This document shows, piece by piece, positions 35,602 through 47,970 of a stretch of 64,000 nt of DNA; within the stretch, counting starts at the first letter, position 1; every line of letters begins with the position of its first letter. The DNA is from Flaveria trinervia (Eukaryota; Streptophyta; Magnoliopsida; Asterales; Asteraceae). The stretch is from NCBI GenBank assembly GCA_025506515.1, contig CM046442.1, positions 105,436,617-105,500,616 of the forward strand. Reading direction: 5' to 3'. Made by a program: the position numbers and the translations under genes. The notes beneath the pieces were generated by a model. It ran no database searches. It was not told where the DNA came from and saw nothing but the letters and a program-made list of their open reading frames with translations.

Positions 35602-38600
35602 GCTGATACTACCAAAACACTTTGAAGTGTTCAGATATCAACAGTCCTCATAATGATGATGACCATCCCTTTCTTCATGAGATAATCAAGATCACCCAGA
35701 CTCTCAAAATGTCTTCTCATGTCAAAAAGATCATGCAAAGGCATATTTAACATGTCCTGCCATGTGTAGACATCCTCAATGCCTTGATCTCTAATGACAT
35801 GCCATCTTTCTGGATTTGTGGTGTATGTCCAGGACAAGATGGGTCTTCCTGCTGCTAGAGGAGCTGCTTGATTGGGAGTTGATGTAGCATCCTCTGGCTA
35901 CACATCCTCAGGATGTTCTGAGACATCCTGAGGTTCAGAAAAGGATGTAATCTTCTTCTTCTTTGGCTTTGGCTTTGAAGCCATCCTTTTCTTTCTCTTT
36001 GTTTCTTTTAATTGAGAAAACTAGAGTCTTTCTTAGTTGGGTCTTCCTCTCTCACAGGTTCAGAATGAGAGGGAGTTTGACCCTGCTGTGGATAAGAAGA
36101 TGAAGTTTGCTGAGATTCAGCAGGAGGTCCAGGTTATGTTGTCTCTGGTTGTTCAACCTTAACCTTCACTTTAGGTGGAGCTTGACTTGGAGGGGAGTGT
36201 AAGTCAATAAGCTCTCCACTCTTTATCTTCTGCTTGATTACCCTGATATGCTCATCCATGGTGGATAGAGACATAGGGCCAAGTCTCCTTCCAAAGAATC
36301 CATACAGCTTCAAGAAGCTCATCATCCTCTGCCTGTCTACAGACTTCTTCATGCTTTTCTGGATGATGGCTCTTGATTTAGCAGCTTCTTCCTTTAGTTC
36401 CTTTTAGTTGTCTTTCTTTCCTTGACTATCTCAAGTTCAAGTTGTTTGAGATACTCAAACTCAACATAGTCATAGGATAAGGGAAGAAGTGCATCTGCCT
36501 GATAGTGGCCTGTGGCACTCAGGTAGTTGATCATCTTGATCATGTCTTCTTCTTTATCTACCCAAGGTTCTTGTTGAACCACATCCTCATGTGCAGGAAT
36601 TTCTTGAACTGGGGAGAGAGTGAGCACATGCTTATATAATGTTTTCTTTCTTCTTTCATTTGTACCAGTAGTTCAGCATCTTCTGCCTCTTTCTTCTCTT
36701 TTGATCTTTCTCTGTCAACCAGTTCATTTAGCTCCTCTAAGGGGAGAGAAATGACATTGTCTATGTCATAGTTCTTGGTCTGCAAGTAGTTGATCCTGAC
36801 TGCCCTCAACTCATCATCTTGAGTGTTTGGTCTGGGGGTAGCCCTGATAGCAGTTTCCATGAGTCTTGCAGACCCAGAAAAGGAACTTTCTCCCTTTAGC
36901 ATCCTTTTCCTCTCTCTTTCTCTCCTCCTCCTCCTCAATCTCCTCAGATGTCATCTTTCTTTTCCCTTTTTCACTCACAGACCTTTGTGACTCAGGGTGG
37001 AGAGAGCTTTGGCCTTCATTGCTTGGTGTAGCATTCAAGCTCTGGCCAGAGAGAGGTTGAGAAGCACCTTCACCAGCAAATGTCTCAATAATGATATGAA
37101 TCTTTGTAGCAATTGATGATGATGAGACAGGGCTCTCAGGTTCTGCCACTGGGCCTCCGGTCAAGGTTTCCCCTATGAAACTAATCTTAGGGTCTGCCTC
37201 AACATCCAGTTGATCGATGGCATTACCTGATTGCCTTAGTCTCCTTCTGAAGCTGAACTCTGCAGTGACCCTGTCTTGGATTCTTTGAGCCAGCCTGTCA
37301 GCTTGTCTTGATTGGCTTTGATTAACAAGTGGCATGTTGACTAGATCCAGACCTTCATAGAAGTTCAAGGTCTAAAAATTGAAGACCTTTTGCTACCCTT
37401 GAACTCTAAGAATGATGAGGGCTCTTCTGTTGCTGTCATACCTCCACCCAATGATGTAATTTGAAGTTGGTGGAGATGACATAGCCCTTGGTATTCCTTC
37501 CTCAAACAGACTCTGTATGTAGGAGTCTATAGAGTCTACATCAATGTGAACTTGAGGAAGTTGCTGAGTGTGCACAATTGCAAGTGAGGATGGTGAGTCC
37601 TCAATGTCCACACTCTCTGAAGAACTCCCAGGTTCTGTTATTGTAATGACTTCTCCCCATTTTTGGTAGCATCACCCACTTGCATAGGTGAGCTAGGAGA
37701 TAGGTCAATTTACATCCACAGGTTCTTGTGTTCCTGATTGAGCTACTCTTAAAGATCTCCTAGCTAGTTTTTCCTTAAGATAAGAAATCTCAAGTTGCTG
37801 ATCATTGATCCTATTTTGCAAGGTAGTCACTTGAGATTCAAGGTGACTGACCTTGGAGACTAAATAGGTGCATGTTTGTGATAGTTTTTTGCACCTTTAG
37901 TCTCAAATTCCCCTCATCTTCATCAGAAGAATCATTGGGGATGAGATGATTGGACTAGAGTCCTCTCGCTTACCTCTAGCTTTAGGTTCTTGGCTGCTGG
38001 ATTTCCTCTGCTCACTGGCAGCCTCAGTTGAGATGTCAGTGGGCTGAGTTGCCATGGTTGAGGTCTTAATGATGGAATCACTTTCAAAAGTAAGAGCCTC
38101 TTCCATATGGACATCCTGAACAGGTTCAGAAGTGTCCACCTCAATGGTAGGTGACTGATGTGGGCTAGAAGTAGGAGACTCAGGAGCACTCATCTCTCTT
38201 TGAGTAGGGGAAAAGAAGAGAGAATCATGGTACTCACTGAAACGTAGATCTTCATCAGTGTAGAAGTCAAGGTTGGGGATTGGTTGGTTTACGTCCAAAG
38301 GCTGGGGATGGTAACGGTCCCCTAAAGGATGATCACCTGAGTATTGAGACTTAGAGTGATGGCTTAAGGCATTTGGGCTTATGAGCTCATCAGGCTGAGC
38401 ATGAGGAACCTCAACATTGATTATTGAAGGAATGGGAGTGGTCTGCTCCTTAGGAGAAGTGGGAGCTCCAGTGTCCACTTCTTCCTGTGTGGGTGAGTAT
38501 ATGGGGACCTATACAGACTGAATAGTCTATGTAGGGGTTCTTCTATGTTTTCTTTGGTAGGTGAGGGTGATTTGTGGTTGTTTAGGTGGTTGGGATGTAG

Positions 38601-39427
38601 AAGGTGTGTGTTCAACACTAGCTGGTGCTGCTAGGTTGTCACCTTGAGCAATGAGCTCTAACATTTTTGGGACAAGGGCTGTTTCTACCCAAGAGAAACC
38701 AACAGTGGGCTTTTTAGTATTTTAAAGATACCGGGCTTCATCTGTCCCAATTTAAGAGTATTACTTGTGCCCCTTAACTATGAGCCCAGTTCACATTTAA
38801 GAATGTATTAAACATATCTAGAGAACATATGGTATTCTAAGGAGTCCAAGTTTGCAAGCAGATTAGTATAAACAAATTAAGAGTACCTGAATTTGACTCC
38901 CTGAACCATCCCATGAACATTGAAAGAGAGATCCTCAGGAATCTGGTCCCATCCACCATGCTTGTTTGATAAGCTGTGGATAACTACATGGAGTAGGAAT
39001 TTCTATTGGGATGAGACCTTCCGTTTCCTAAAGGTCTTGACAGAAAAGTCTCCCTCATAGCCCATCTATCGAAGGAATGGTTAACAGCTTCTTTAGGAAA
39101 GAACACCTCACCTTCTTCATCATCCAGCTGAAGATGCATGTTGATGATGGCTGGAGTGATGAAAACTGTTCTCCCTTGCACTATGGCAGACGGTGCCTTC
39201 TCCCCATCCATGATGACCTCTTGGTAGGTCTTCCAAAAATCTATTAGTTGATCCTCATAAAAAGTAGGATCAATGGTAAGGGAGGTGAAGTAGTTGGATA
39301 GAGCTAAGAATTGACAAACCTCTGAGAAATGACGATCTTTCTTATAGTGTAACAGAGCAAATTGGTTATGTTGCCTGTGTAACTGCATGGTAAAGTTTGG
39401 ATCATTTCTACAGTTAAGGTTAGCCAT
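35602..39427 (-). pseudogene. extra post-pol coding region of the Copia element, function unknown
   Basis: It starts at 39427 (MANLNCRNDPNFTMQ). Order on the reverse strand: a globular N-terminal part with IDFWKTYQEV and INMHLQLDDEEGEVFF (39300-39080); a Pro/Ser/Thr-rich part (38620-37900); a coiled coil with leucine heptads (VTTLQNRIND, LEISYLKEKL, 37860-37760); a second charged part (37370-36560); and a C-terminal part with GWRYDSNRRALIILRVQG and WHVIRDQGIEDVYTW. Many stops and frame changes break it. Similar N-terminal (FW..., DDEEG) segments occur widely as hypothetical proteins in plant Copia elements, and SIRE-type elements are known to carry an ORF here. I see no signal peptide or membrane segment, so calling it an envelope protein is not justified. 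Confidence 0.65.
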
Positions 39428-39829
39428 TTTGAGAAAGCTTCAGGATGAAGAAAGAAGAAAGAAAGAAATTTCAGAGAGAAATTTGGGATTTTAGGTCTGG
39501 AGGAAGAAGGAGGTGATAGAAAGAGGGGGAAACCGTTGGTTTATATGTGAAAAAGGATTTCACATAAAGTTTAATGAAACAGGATAAAGTTTGAAATCCG
39601 GATGTCGGTCCCACCTCTGAAAAAGTAGTTTATTTTTGCTTAAAAAGTAGTTTTCTTGGAAGTCAAAAAGCTTCCGAAGGTAAGTTATTCTCGGAAGTTT
39701 TAATGAAAAAGCTTTCGAAGTTAAAATGACTTCGGAAGATTTTCCTAAGAGTTGTGAAAATTTTGCTTCGAAAGAAAACTAAAACTTGAATGCTTTGTTA
39801 AAAGGAATAGAGCTTCCGAAGATATTTAA

Positions 39830-42800
39830 TCTCTATTCATCAAAAGCTTTTGTAAACAGATCAACATATTGTTCATTTGTGTGGACTTTGACTAATTAAT
39901 TATTTTTCATAATTATCTCATATTAAATGATACCTGATGTTGATGTGTTTGGTCCTTGAGTGCTGCACAGAATTCTCTGTGATTGAGATAGCACTGTTGT
40001 TGTCTATGTGAATCGGAGTCTCCTTGAAGTTAATCCATAGTCAAGCATCTGATTCTTAATCCAAAGTACTTGAGCACAACAACTGCCAGTAGCAATGTAT
40101 TCAGCTTCAACAGTTGATGCAGAGACACGTGATTATTTCTTGCAATGCCATGAGACAACCCTTCCATGAAGAAACTGACATCCCTCAAATGTAGACGTTG
40201 CAGTCACGTTGCAACCACCATAATCACTATCTTTATAAGCATACTGATTGAAGTCCTAATTCTTAGGATACCACAGACCAAGTGTTGAAGCACCTTTGAG
40301 GTATCTTAGAATCCTTTTGACAGTGATAAGATGAGACATCTTAGGGTTGGCTTGATATCTTGCACAAATGCATGTAGCAAACATGATATCAGGCCTGCTA
40401 GCAGTATCATAGCCCTGTAAAGGTGTTCATCCACACACTCCCCCTCAAGATTAGGTTCAAGGGAGTGGTTTCTTGCTATGGGTGTCTTAGCAATCTTACA
40501 ATCAGTCATGTTGAATCTCTTAAGTATGTCTTGAACATATTTGACTAACTAATGAAGATGCCATCTTCAACTTGCTTCACTTGAATTCCCAGAAAGAAAA
40601 AATTAGTTCCCCCATGGCACTCATTTCAAACCTGTCCTTCATCAGCTTTTCAAAGTCTTTGCAGAGCCTTGGATTAGTTGAACCAAGGATGATGTCATCT
40701 ACATATACTTGAACTAGCAATATGTCATTTCCCTGTCCTTTGATGAAGAGAGTTCCATCTATAGTACCCTTCATGTATTCATGTTTGCAGAGATACTAAG
40801 ATAAAGTCTCATACCACTTCCTTGGTGCCTGATACAGCCCATAAAGAGCCTTGTCAAGCTTGCAGACATAATCAGGATGATCAGGATCTACAAAACTAGG
40901 TGGTTGTTTGACATACACCTCTTCATCAATGTTTCCATAAAGAAACACACTTCACATCAAGTTGATAGACCTTGAAGTTCTTGGATGCAGCAAATGCCAG
41001 GAATATCCTAACAGCTTCTGGTCTTGCTACAGGAGCAAAGACATCAGTGTAGTCAATCCCTTCTTCTTGTGTGTATCCTTGAACAACTAGTCTAGCTTTA
41101 TTCTTGATGATAATGCCTCTATCATCCTTCTTATTCCTAAACACCTATTTGGTTCCAATGGTAGTCTTCCCATGAGGAAGAGGACAAAGGTTCCAAACTT
41201 TTTGTCTTTTGAATTGAAGCAACTCTTGTTGCATGGCTTCAACTCAATTGCCATCCTTCAGAGCCTCATCAACTTTCTTTGGCTCTATCTGGGATAAGAA
41301 ACAAGAGTGAAGACAAAAATTTGCTTCATGGGTTTGTCCTGTTGTTCTTACCCCCTGTGTCAACATCTCCAATGATGTTCGTGGTGGGGTGAGACTTGTG
41401 GATCCTTAGCTGAGGGATCACAGCAAGTTACTGAGAGAGATTCCAAATTAGAGAAATTTAGATCTGGCATAGATGTTTCTCCCACCACATAAGCACACTT
41501 ATTAAGAGAGACTTGATCCAATGAGTATGTGGCATCATTGATGTTGTCATCTATGGAGTGGTTATCAGCATCAAGAAATTCCTGATCATTGTCACCACCT
41601 CTATTATTCTCTTCTACATTTGAAGCATCTTTATCTGCTTGTGGAGCCTCTAAGTTAGAATTTGGAGGCATCCTAGATGTATCAGCAGAGTTTGTCATTA
41701 TGTTGTTGATAGAGACTTCATTTGCAAAAGTAGTTCCAACTGGAGCTGAAGATGTGTTACTTGAAGGTCTTCTCAGCCCAAATCTTAGATCAGGTTCACC
41801 TATTGATAAGATTTCTGTAGATCCTGAAGCAGTCTCACAAGATTTGTTAAAACAGTTGGTAACTAAATCAAGATAAAATAGCCAATCAGGATCAGAACCA
41901 GCCACACAGGGTGTGTGTTCATTGAAAGTCGCATTGGCTGACTCCTCAACAATTCAAGTTCTAAGATTGTATACTCTATAAGCCTTAGCTTGGGAAGAGT
42001 ATCCAATAAAGTGTCCATTATTTGATTTCTCAACAAATTTGGCAATTTGATCTTTGGTATTCAAGATGGTGCAATGACATCCAAAGGACCTAAGAAAACC
42101 AATGAAAGGTTTCCTCTTGTGCAAAAGTTCACAAGGAGTCTTGCCATGAGTCCTGACCACTAAAACTCTTTTCTGCACATAGCAGACAATGTTGACTGCC
42201 TCTGCCCAGAAGGTGATGGGCAGATTAGAGTCAACAACATGGTTCTTGTAGCTTCAATCAGTGTCCTGTTTCTCCTCTCAGCAACACCATTCTGCTAAAG
42301 AGTCGTGGGAGCCCTATATTGTCTTGTAATACCTTTTTCTTCATAAAATATATCAAGGATTTGGTTCTTGAATTCAGTTCCTTGATTACATCTTACGGTT
42401 TTGACCTTGTGATCATATTTATTCTCAATCCTTAGGATGAAATTCTTCAGAATCTCAGGAGTCTCATCCTTAGTTCTAAGGAAGAAGGCCCAAGTGAATC
42501 TTGTAAAGTCATCTGTGATCATTAAATAGTAAGAAGTCCTTCCTAGACTCATTACACTGGTGGGGCCAAAGAGATCCATGTGTAATAAGTGCAGGGGTGT
42601 AGTGATGGAGTTCCTTTCCTTAGGCTTGTGAGATACCTTGTGTTGCTTCCCTTTCAGGCATGCAACACAACGGTTATCACTTGTAAACTCTTTCTTTGGC
42701 ATTCCAGTACCTAATAATTCTTAATAAGTTTATTCATGTTCTTAAAGTTTACATGGCACATTCTTTTATGCCATAGGAAAGACTCATCACTATTGGCTTT

Positions 42801-43229
42801 AGACCAAAAGCATGAAACTTCTCTAGAGGGAGATGTTTCTTGCAAGTCCATCTTTTACATGTTCCCTCTCCTAGGGGCTCTAAGCAAAATATACTCATGA
42901 GGAATGACCACCCCGGGCTTGAGAACAATGCACTCATGCTTAGTAAAGAGCATGTTATGACCCTGATCACAAAATTAGGATACACTCAAAAGATTGTACC
43001 CAAGCTCTTTGACAAAGTTTACCTTTTCAATGCTGAGCTTACAATTTGTGACCTTGCTCCTTCCAGAAATGTAACCCCCTTCATCTCCTCCAAAAGCAAC
43101 TGGCCCTCCATCAATCCTTTCAAAGTTCTAGAGTAGTGACCTATTGCCTGTCATGTGCCTGGAACAACCATTGTCAATGATCTAGACATTCTTGTTTATC
43201 TTGAGTTGTCCCTTCACAAAGAAAATGAT
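39830..43229 (-). pseudogene. Copia pol: protease, integrase, RT, RNase H
   Basis: Protease near 43170-43130 reads DNGCSRHMTG, with Asn in place of the usual Ser of DSG. The pre-integrase zinc region and integrase (42702-42295) have CVACLKGKQHK, LLHMDLFGP and ITDDFTRFTW. The second catalytic motif reads VRCNQGTEFKN, with Asn where Asp is expected. The segment after the core (CELLHKRKPFIGFLRSFGC) is at 42178-41954. RT lies at 41144-40570 (GYTQEEGIDYTDVFAPVAR, then YVDDIILGS). RNase H is at about 40200-39840 (CEAEYIA-type). Stops and frame changes occur throughout, and two substitutions sit in catalytic motifs. Confidence 0.88.
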
Positions 43230-45949
43230 TAGTTATATTTGGAAACCCAAGCCTTACTTGTCTTGGGCTCACTATGAGAAACAGAAGGTAATGCAACAGA
43301 AATAGATCCTATAGCAGTACTTGGAGGATCTTGAGCTGTTGTTGATGTAGAACTTCCAGTCACTTGGTCTTTCTTTGACTTCCATACCACCTTTGGAAGT
43401 TTGGACTTGACCTTTAACACTTTAGAAGCTTTTGAGGCTTTGGAAGTTTTGATGACTAGACCTTCGGAAGATTTTGCAGACACTGCAGGAGACTTCAGTG
43501 CTTTGGAAGTATTCCTTCCTTCCGAGACCAATTTTTCTTCCGAAGACAATTTTCCACTTGCCTTCCTCTTAGTTTTGGAGCTTTCGAAGGAAACATATTT
43601 TCCTTCCGAAGCTTGAATCTTCTTGGAACTCTTGGAAGTCCTTGTCTTGGTCATATGAAGAGTAACTTTAGGATTATATGGAAAATCCTTAGCAAGATGA
43701 ACAGTACTTTCACACATGACACACTCCATTTTCTTCTTCCCAAGAGCCTTCTACTGAGAACAAGACTGACTTTGATCACATCCCTTCTCCACCTTCATCT
43801 TTGCAGATGCTGAGACAGTCCTTTTGGGCTGAGGACTGTTCTTGGAGTTGGATGGTCTAGGTTGTGTAGCAGTGGTACACAACAGATCAGCCTTCTTCTT
43901 GGTGCTGAGATGATTTGAACATGAACCTGAACTCTTAGCATAAGAGTTTAGGTTGATGTCTTCAATCTTCACCACTTCAAAACCTGCAGAGATAAACACT
44001 TGTTTTTGCTTGGAATCAAAAGTGGCCTTGATCTCTTGAACCTTCCTAGCTTTTCTTTTGCTCTTTCTGATCAAGTTCTTCCTCATAGACTTGGTCATCA
44101 CAGTCTTCTTCTTCTCCTCAAAAGGATAGTGCCCTTCTTAAAATCCTCCTTTTCACTCTTCTCAGTGGAATTCTTCACTATCATTTCTTCATCCTTTTCA
44201 CTCAAAGGATCTACGAGAGGAAGCTCATCTTCACAAGTTCCACACCTGGGTGATCTTACAAGATTGTGTGTGGAGGAGCTATCTTATTTGATCCCAGTCC
44301 CTACTTGTTTTGATAGCACACCTTGTTGTGCAGGGATAAGGATATCATGTTCATGAAGGTCTCTTCTTCAAGAGCACACTTTTCTGCCCTGGCTTTGCTG
44401 ATCACAAGCTTAGCCTGGCACTCAGTTAGCTTAGTTATAAGATCCTTGATCTGAGTCATAAACTTTGTATGCTCATGTTTTAGAACAAAAATATTTTTCT
44501 CTAAGTCCTCTATCTTTAGTTTATAATCATTTTCAGACTTTCTAAAATAAGCTTTTAAGATGTTTAAAGACTTAAGATCAGACCCCATTTCTAAGTTGTA
44601 GGACCTGTATCTATTAACTTTATCAATGCATTCAGGGGTACAAAGATGTTCCAATACCTTGGCTTCATCATGATCTGCCATTAGTGCTTGGTTTGAGAAG
44701 CATCTTCCACTTGAAAGCTACAGTCAAAGCCTTCTTCTTGAACAACAACTGCAGCTTGCTGCTTTGGCTTCTCATTCTGGGTAGCCTTGTCAGTGTAGTT
44801 TGATTTGGATTGTGCTTGGCCACAATTGTTCTTGGTGCCTTGCACTCCCTAGCAAAGTGACCTATCAAGTTAAAGTTGTAACACTTGACTTTGCTTTTGT
44901 CCAGTCCAAACTTTCCATTGGTTGCATTGCTGGGGAACTTCCTTCCAGTCCACTTGTAAAACTTCTTGGCTTTGTGAGTGAGAAGAGCGATCTGCTAGAC
45001 TATTTTCATGTACTCCAGATCATCTGGAAGGATACAGTCCAAGTCTTCAAGGGTGAAAAGAGAGCTGCCACAACTTTTATCAGAAGACACAAAGGCTTGA
45101 GAAGAACTTGTCTCTTGGAACGGGCTTCCTTGAGTGTAGTTCTCCCTTGGTGTCTCAGGGAAGGTGATGAAAGGACCCTTTTGTGAGTTGTTAGGGTAGC
45201 ATATGAGCTAATGTTGGGGTTCTATGCTATCCCTTTCAACCATATGAAGGGCTAAACCCATTTGATTGTTAGAGTTTCCAGATGAACCTTGCATGCTCAT
45301 CTCCATCTGGTAGCCACTGAGAATCCCATACAACTCTGTCAGAGTAAGAGTTTTAGGTTCTTAGTTCTCTTGATAACCACACAGTAGTGTGTCCATTGCC
45401 TAGGAAGTGAGGACATGAACTTCCTTACAATGTCTCTGTTCTCAAGAGCAACTCCTCCATCCACTAGGGTATCCACAATCTCAACATACCTGAAATATTG
45501 CTGAGTCATGGTTTCACCTGCTTTGAAGGTGAAGTTTTCAAACTACTGCTTCAGGAGATCCTTCTTGTTCTCCTTGGATTCAGAGGAACCCTTATACATC
45601 AGTTTCAAAGCATCCCACAGCTGCTTAGCTGTTTTGTATTTCTTGAAACTCTGTATATAGAGTTAAGAAGAGCAGTCTGAATGGCTGTCATGGCTTTCTG
45701 GTCAATCTCTACTCTCTTCCTATCTTTATCAAAGTAGTTAGCCATAGCCTTGGGGATCATACCATCACCAGTAGCAGAAGGGGTGCTTGGTATGTAAGGT
45801 CTATTCTTAACAGACTCCCACATTCTTGAATCTATAGACCTGATGAAAGCTTCCATTCTTTGGCACCAGGTGTCAAAGTCATTAAGAGTGATAAGTGGGG
45901 ACTTGTTCATAGTTTCAGTTTTCATATTAGTCTTGGAAATGGCTGCCAT
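43230..45949 (-). pseudogene. Copia gag with coiled-coil and Lys/Ser-rich extensions
   Basis: It starts at 45949 (MAAISKTNMKTETMNK), about 70 nt after the PBS. The UBN2-type gag core (NDFDTWCQRMEAFIRSID, then a TAIQTALLNSIY segment) is frameshifted near 45660. A zinc knuckle at about 44890-44850 reads CYNFNLIGHFAREC, where the second Cys is Phe. A predicted coiled coil follows (44681-44301, LEKNIFVLKHEHTKFM). Then comes a Lys/Ser-rich part (43729-43229) with a second, degenerate CX2C motif (CVMCEST). Long gag tails of this kind fit large Copia elements. Confidence 0.8.
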
Positions 45950-46020
45950 TTAAAAAGTTTAGTATTTATGTGTGAGAGGGATCTAAAGATGCTGAGATCT
46001 TATATCAAGAGCTTGGAATG

Positions 46021-46031
46021 CTATGATACCA
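46021..46031 (-). other. tRNA-Met primer-binding site of the 12-kb Copia element
   Basis: On the reverse strand it reads TGGTATCATAG, one base off TGGTATCAGAG, close to the 5' LTR end at 46034. Confidence 0.78.
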
Positions 46032-46033
46032 AA

Positions 46034-46857
46034 TGCAGGACTGGCGAAGGTAGTCACTTACAACATAAAAACACAAAGAGGAGATTAACTAGACTAATCA
46101 AACAGTGAGACTAGATTAACCACAAGAGATGATACAAAGAACACAAGTAAATAAGAGATAAAACAAGATAGCAAAATACACAAGGACATGGTTTTCAAGA
46201 TTGCAGTATATTGCCTTCTCAAGTTCTTTTACAAGTGTTACAAAACATAAAAGAAAGTTACAAGTACTTGAGATACATATACTACATCCTACAACTGGCC
46301 ATACTTTAAAGGCCAGCCTGATATATCTGACTAGACACAACACAAAATCAATTGTAGAGTCAAAAGGCAGATTGCCTTTTGACTTGTGACTATGACATGC
46401 CATAGCTCACATCCTAATATATTACAAAATGGATAGAGTACATGAAGTAGAAAGTTACCGACTTAGGATCTCAATGTACAGTTACTTAAAGAATGGACCT
46501 TTTCATCAACTCATGAAAGTTGGTGACTTTATAGAGTTGCATCGGAAAGGGGTCCATCTTTATGTAAAGTACATCAAATAAAGCATGTATACAAAAGTCT
46601 TTGGAAGAAATCTATCTTCAAGTGTTGGGTTCGGAAGACTTTGTCTCTGAAGCTTTGGAAGACTTCATCTTTGGCTTCAGAAGATATTAGTCTTGGCTTC
46701 GGAAGATATTGGTCTTGGCTTCGGAAGATTTCACACTTAGAATATTTTTAGTTGCATGTGTGAAACTTCCGAAGCATTCTTCTTCAATGTACTTGTGCAG
46801 CATGCAGGAGACTTGAAGTGTTTGGAGTTGCATCAGCCTTAACATGTATTCCTTACA
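46034..46857 (-). repeat. 5' LTR of the 12-kb Copia element
   Basis: It is 824 bp, starting TGCAGGACTGG and ending CCTTACA on the forward strand, adjacent to the ATTTC duplication. It is about 20 bp longer than the 3' LTR, partly through an extra GGCTTCGGAAGATATTGGTCT-like unit near 46685. Confidence 0.88.
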
Positions 46858-47461
46858 ATTTCCTTATTTAACATTCTGAAAAAGTAAGGCTTTTCAATGG
46901 TAAACTACACTATGTACATGTTATACACAACTTATAAAGTAAAATGTTTTAAAATATGGTTTCTCCCCCGAAAGGAGTATTTAAAAGAGAGACAGTTAAA
47001 TTACCTTAAGCATATGCAAAAGAGAATATAAATTAAGTGCTAGACCAAGAGACGACTCCTCACAAGTTACCTAAAACATATGAGTACATAAGTACGTGCA
47101 TGAGGGTTGGTTTAGTAAACCATAAATGTCCAAACAATCCCATTGATTAATGCAATTTAGAAACATGGATCTAGTTGAGCCATTTGACTCGTGTGACAAG
47201 TTAAGTGAAATCATACTTGTTTATAGTAACAAATCAAGCATTCATGAGTTTAATGCAAAACATTCACATATCGCATATAATGAGTTCTAAGCTCTAAACA
47301 GTTTCCCATACTAGTAAAACCCACCATACAATGAACATGAAGCCACACTAATAACCATTTTGTACATTGCAACCATAAATTAACCAATTCCTTTAGATTT
47401 ACCATGTGGTAACTACATATGTTACTATTATGCAGCCGAAGCAAACATAAGGTTTAAACTT
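46858..47461. other. flank between two retrotransposons, nothing recognised
   Basis: Begins with the ATTTC duplication and continues 34226-34785. It may be the rest of an old LTR. No coding signal. Confidence 0.4.
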
Positions 47462-47970
47462 TGACACCCGATATTTTCCTGTCACTTTTAGTTCAACACG
47501 AACATGGTTTTCTGATTATAAATTTATGCATCTAATGTTTACTTAAATGTTTCATTTAGTGCACAAACATTCCTGAACCTTTCATGTAACGGTAATTTGG
47601 AGAATTGCCGAATCGCACACACGTTTGTCCGTGAATGTTAATGATTTGTCAAAATAGTTTTCAAACAATCATAATTGGTGTGAAATTATGTGTTATATGA
47701 TCATGTGATTAATTAGGTAGTCTAGTTTTGAAAATTAGGAATTTTCTGGCAATTACGCGTTTTCACGCTTTTTAGGCTTTTAACGCCTAAAATTTATTAA
47801 AATGACTTTGAACTAGAAAAATAAATATTATTTCATGTTATTAATGTTTATTTGATATTAAGTGAGCATTTTGTGGTTTTGGTGTAGAAAAAGTTCAATC
47901 ACATAACTTTAAAATAATTTTATGAAATGACGAGGGATTTTCTTGTAAAAAATAAATAAATCCCTAAAAG
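47462..47970 (+). repeat. truncated 5' LTR of the degenerate gypsy element
   Basis: It matches 50935-51440 over its whole length, sharing CGTAACGGTAATTTGGAGAA and TAATTGGT.TGAAATTATG. It stops within the shared ACGA.GG.TTTTCTTGTAAAAA stretch, where pol sequence begins. Confidence 0.8.

Larger units (their letters stand above)
34786..46857 (-). mobile_element. 12-kb Ty1/copia retrotransposon with an extra 3' coding region, reverse strand
   Basis: LTRs are at 34786-35589 and 46034-46857. ATTTC flanks both sides (34781-34785 and 46858-46862). Reverse-strand order is 5' LTR, tRNA-Met PBS (46031-46021), gag, protease, integrase, RT, RNase H, a 3.8-kb extra coding region, PPT and 3' LTR. Integrase before RT is the Copia order. 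The large size and the coding region after pol suggest the SIRE/Maximus group. All coding parts are interrupted. Confidence 0.9.

Noticed and set aside
35602..39427. Envelope gene of an endogenous retrovirus
   Set aside because: No signal peptide, membrane segment or cleavage site is visible. The position after pol alone is not evidence.
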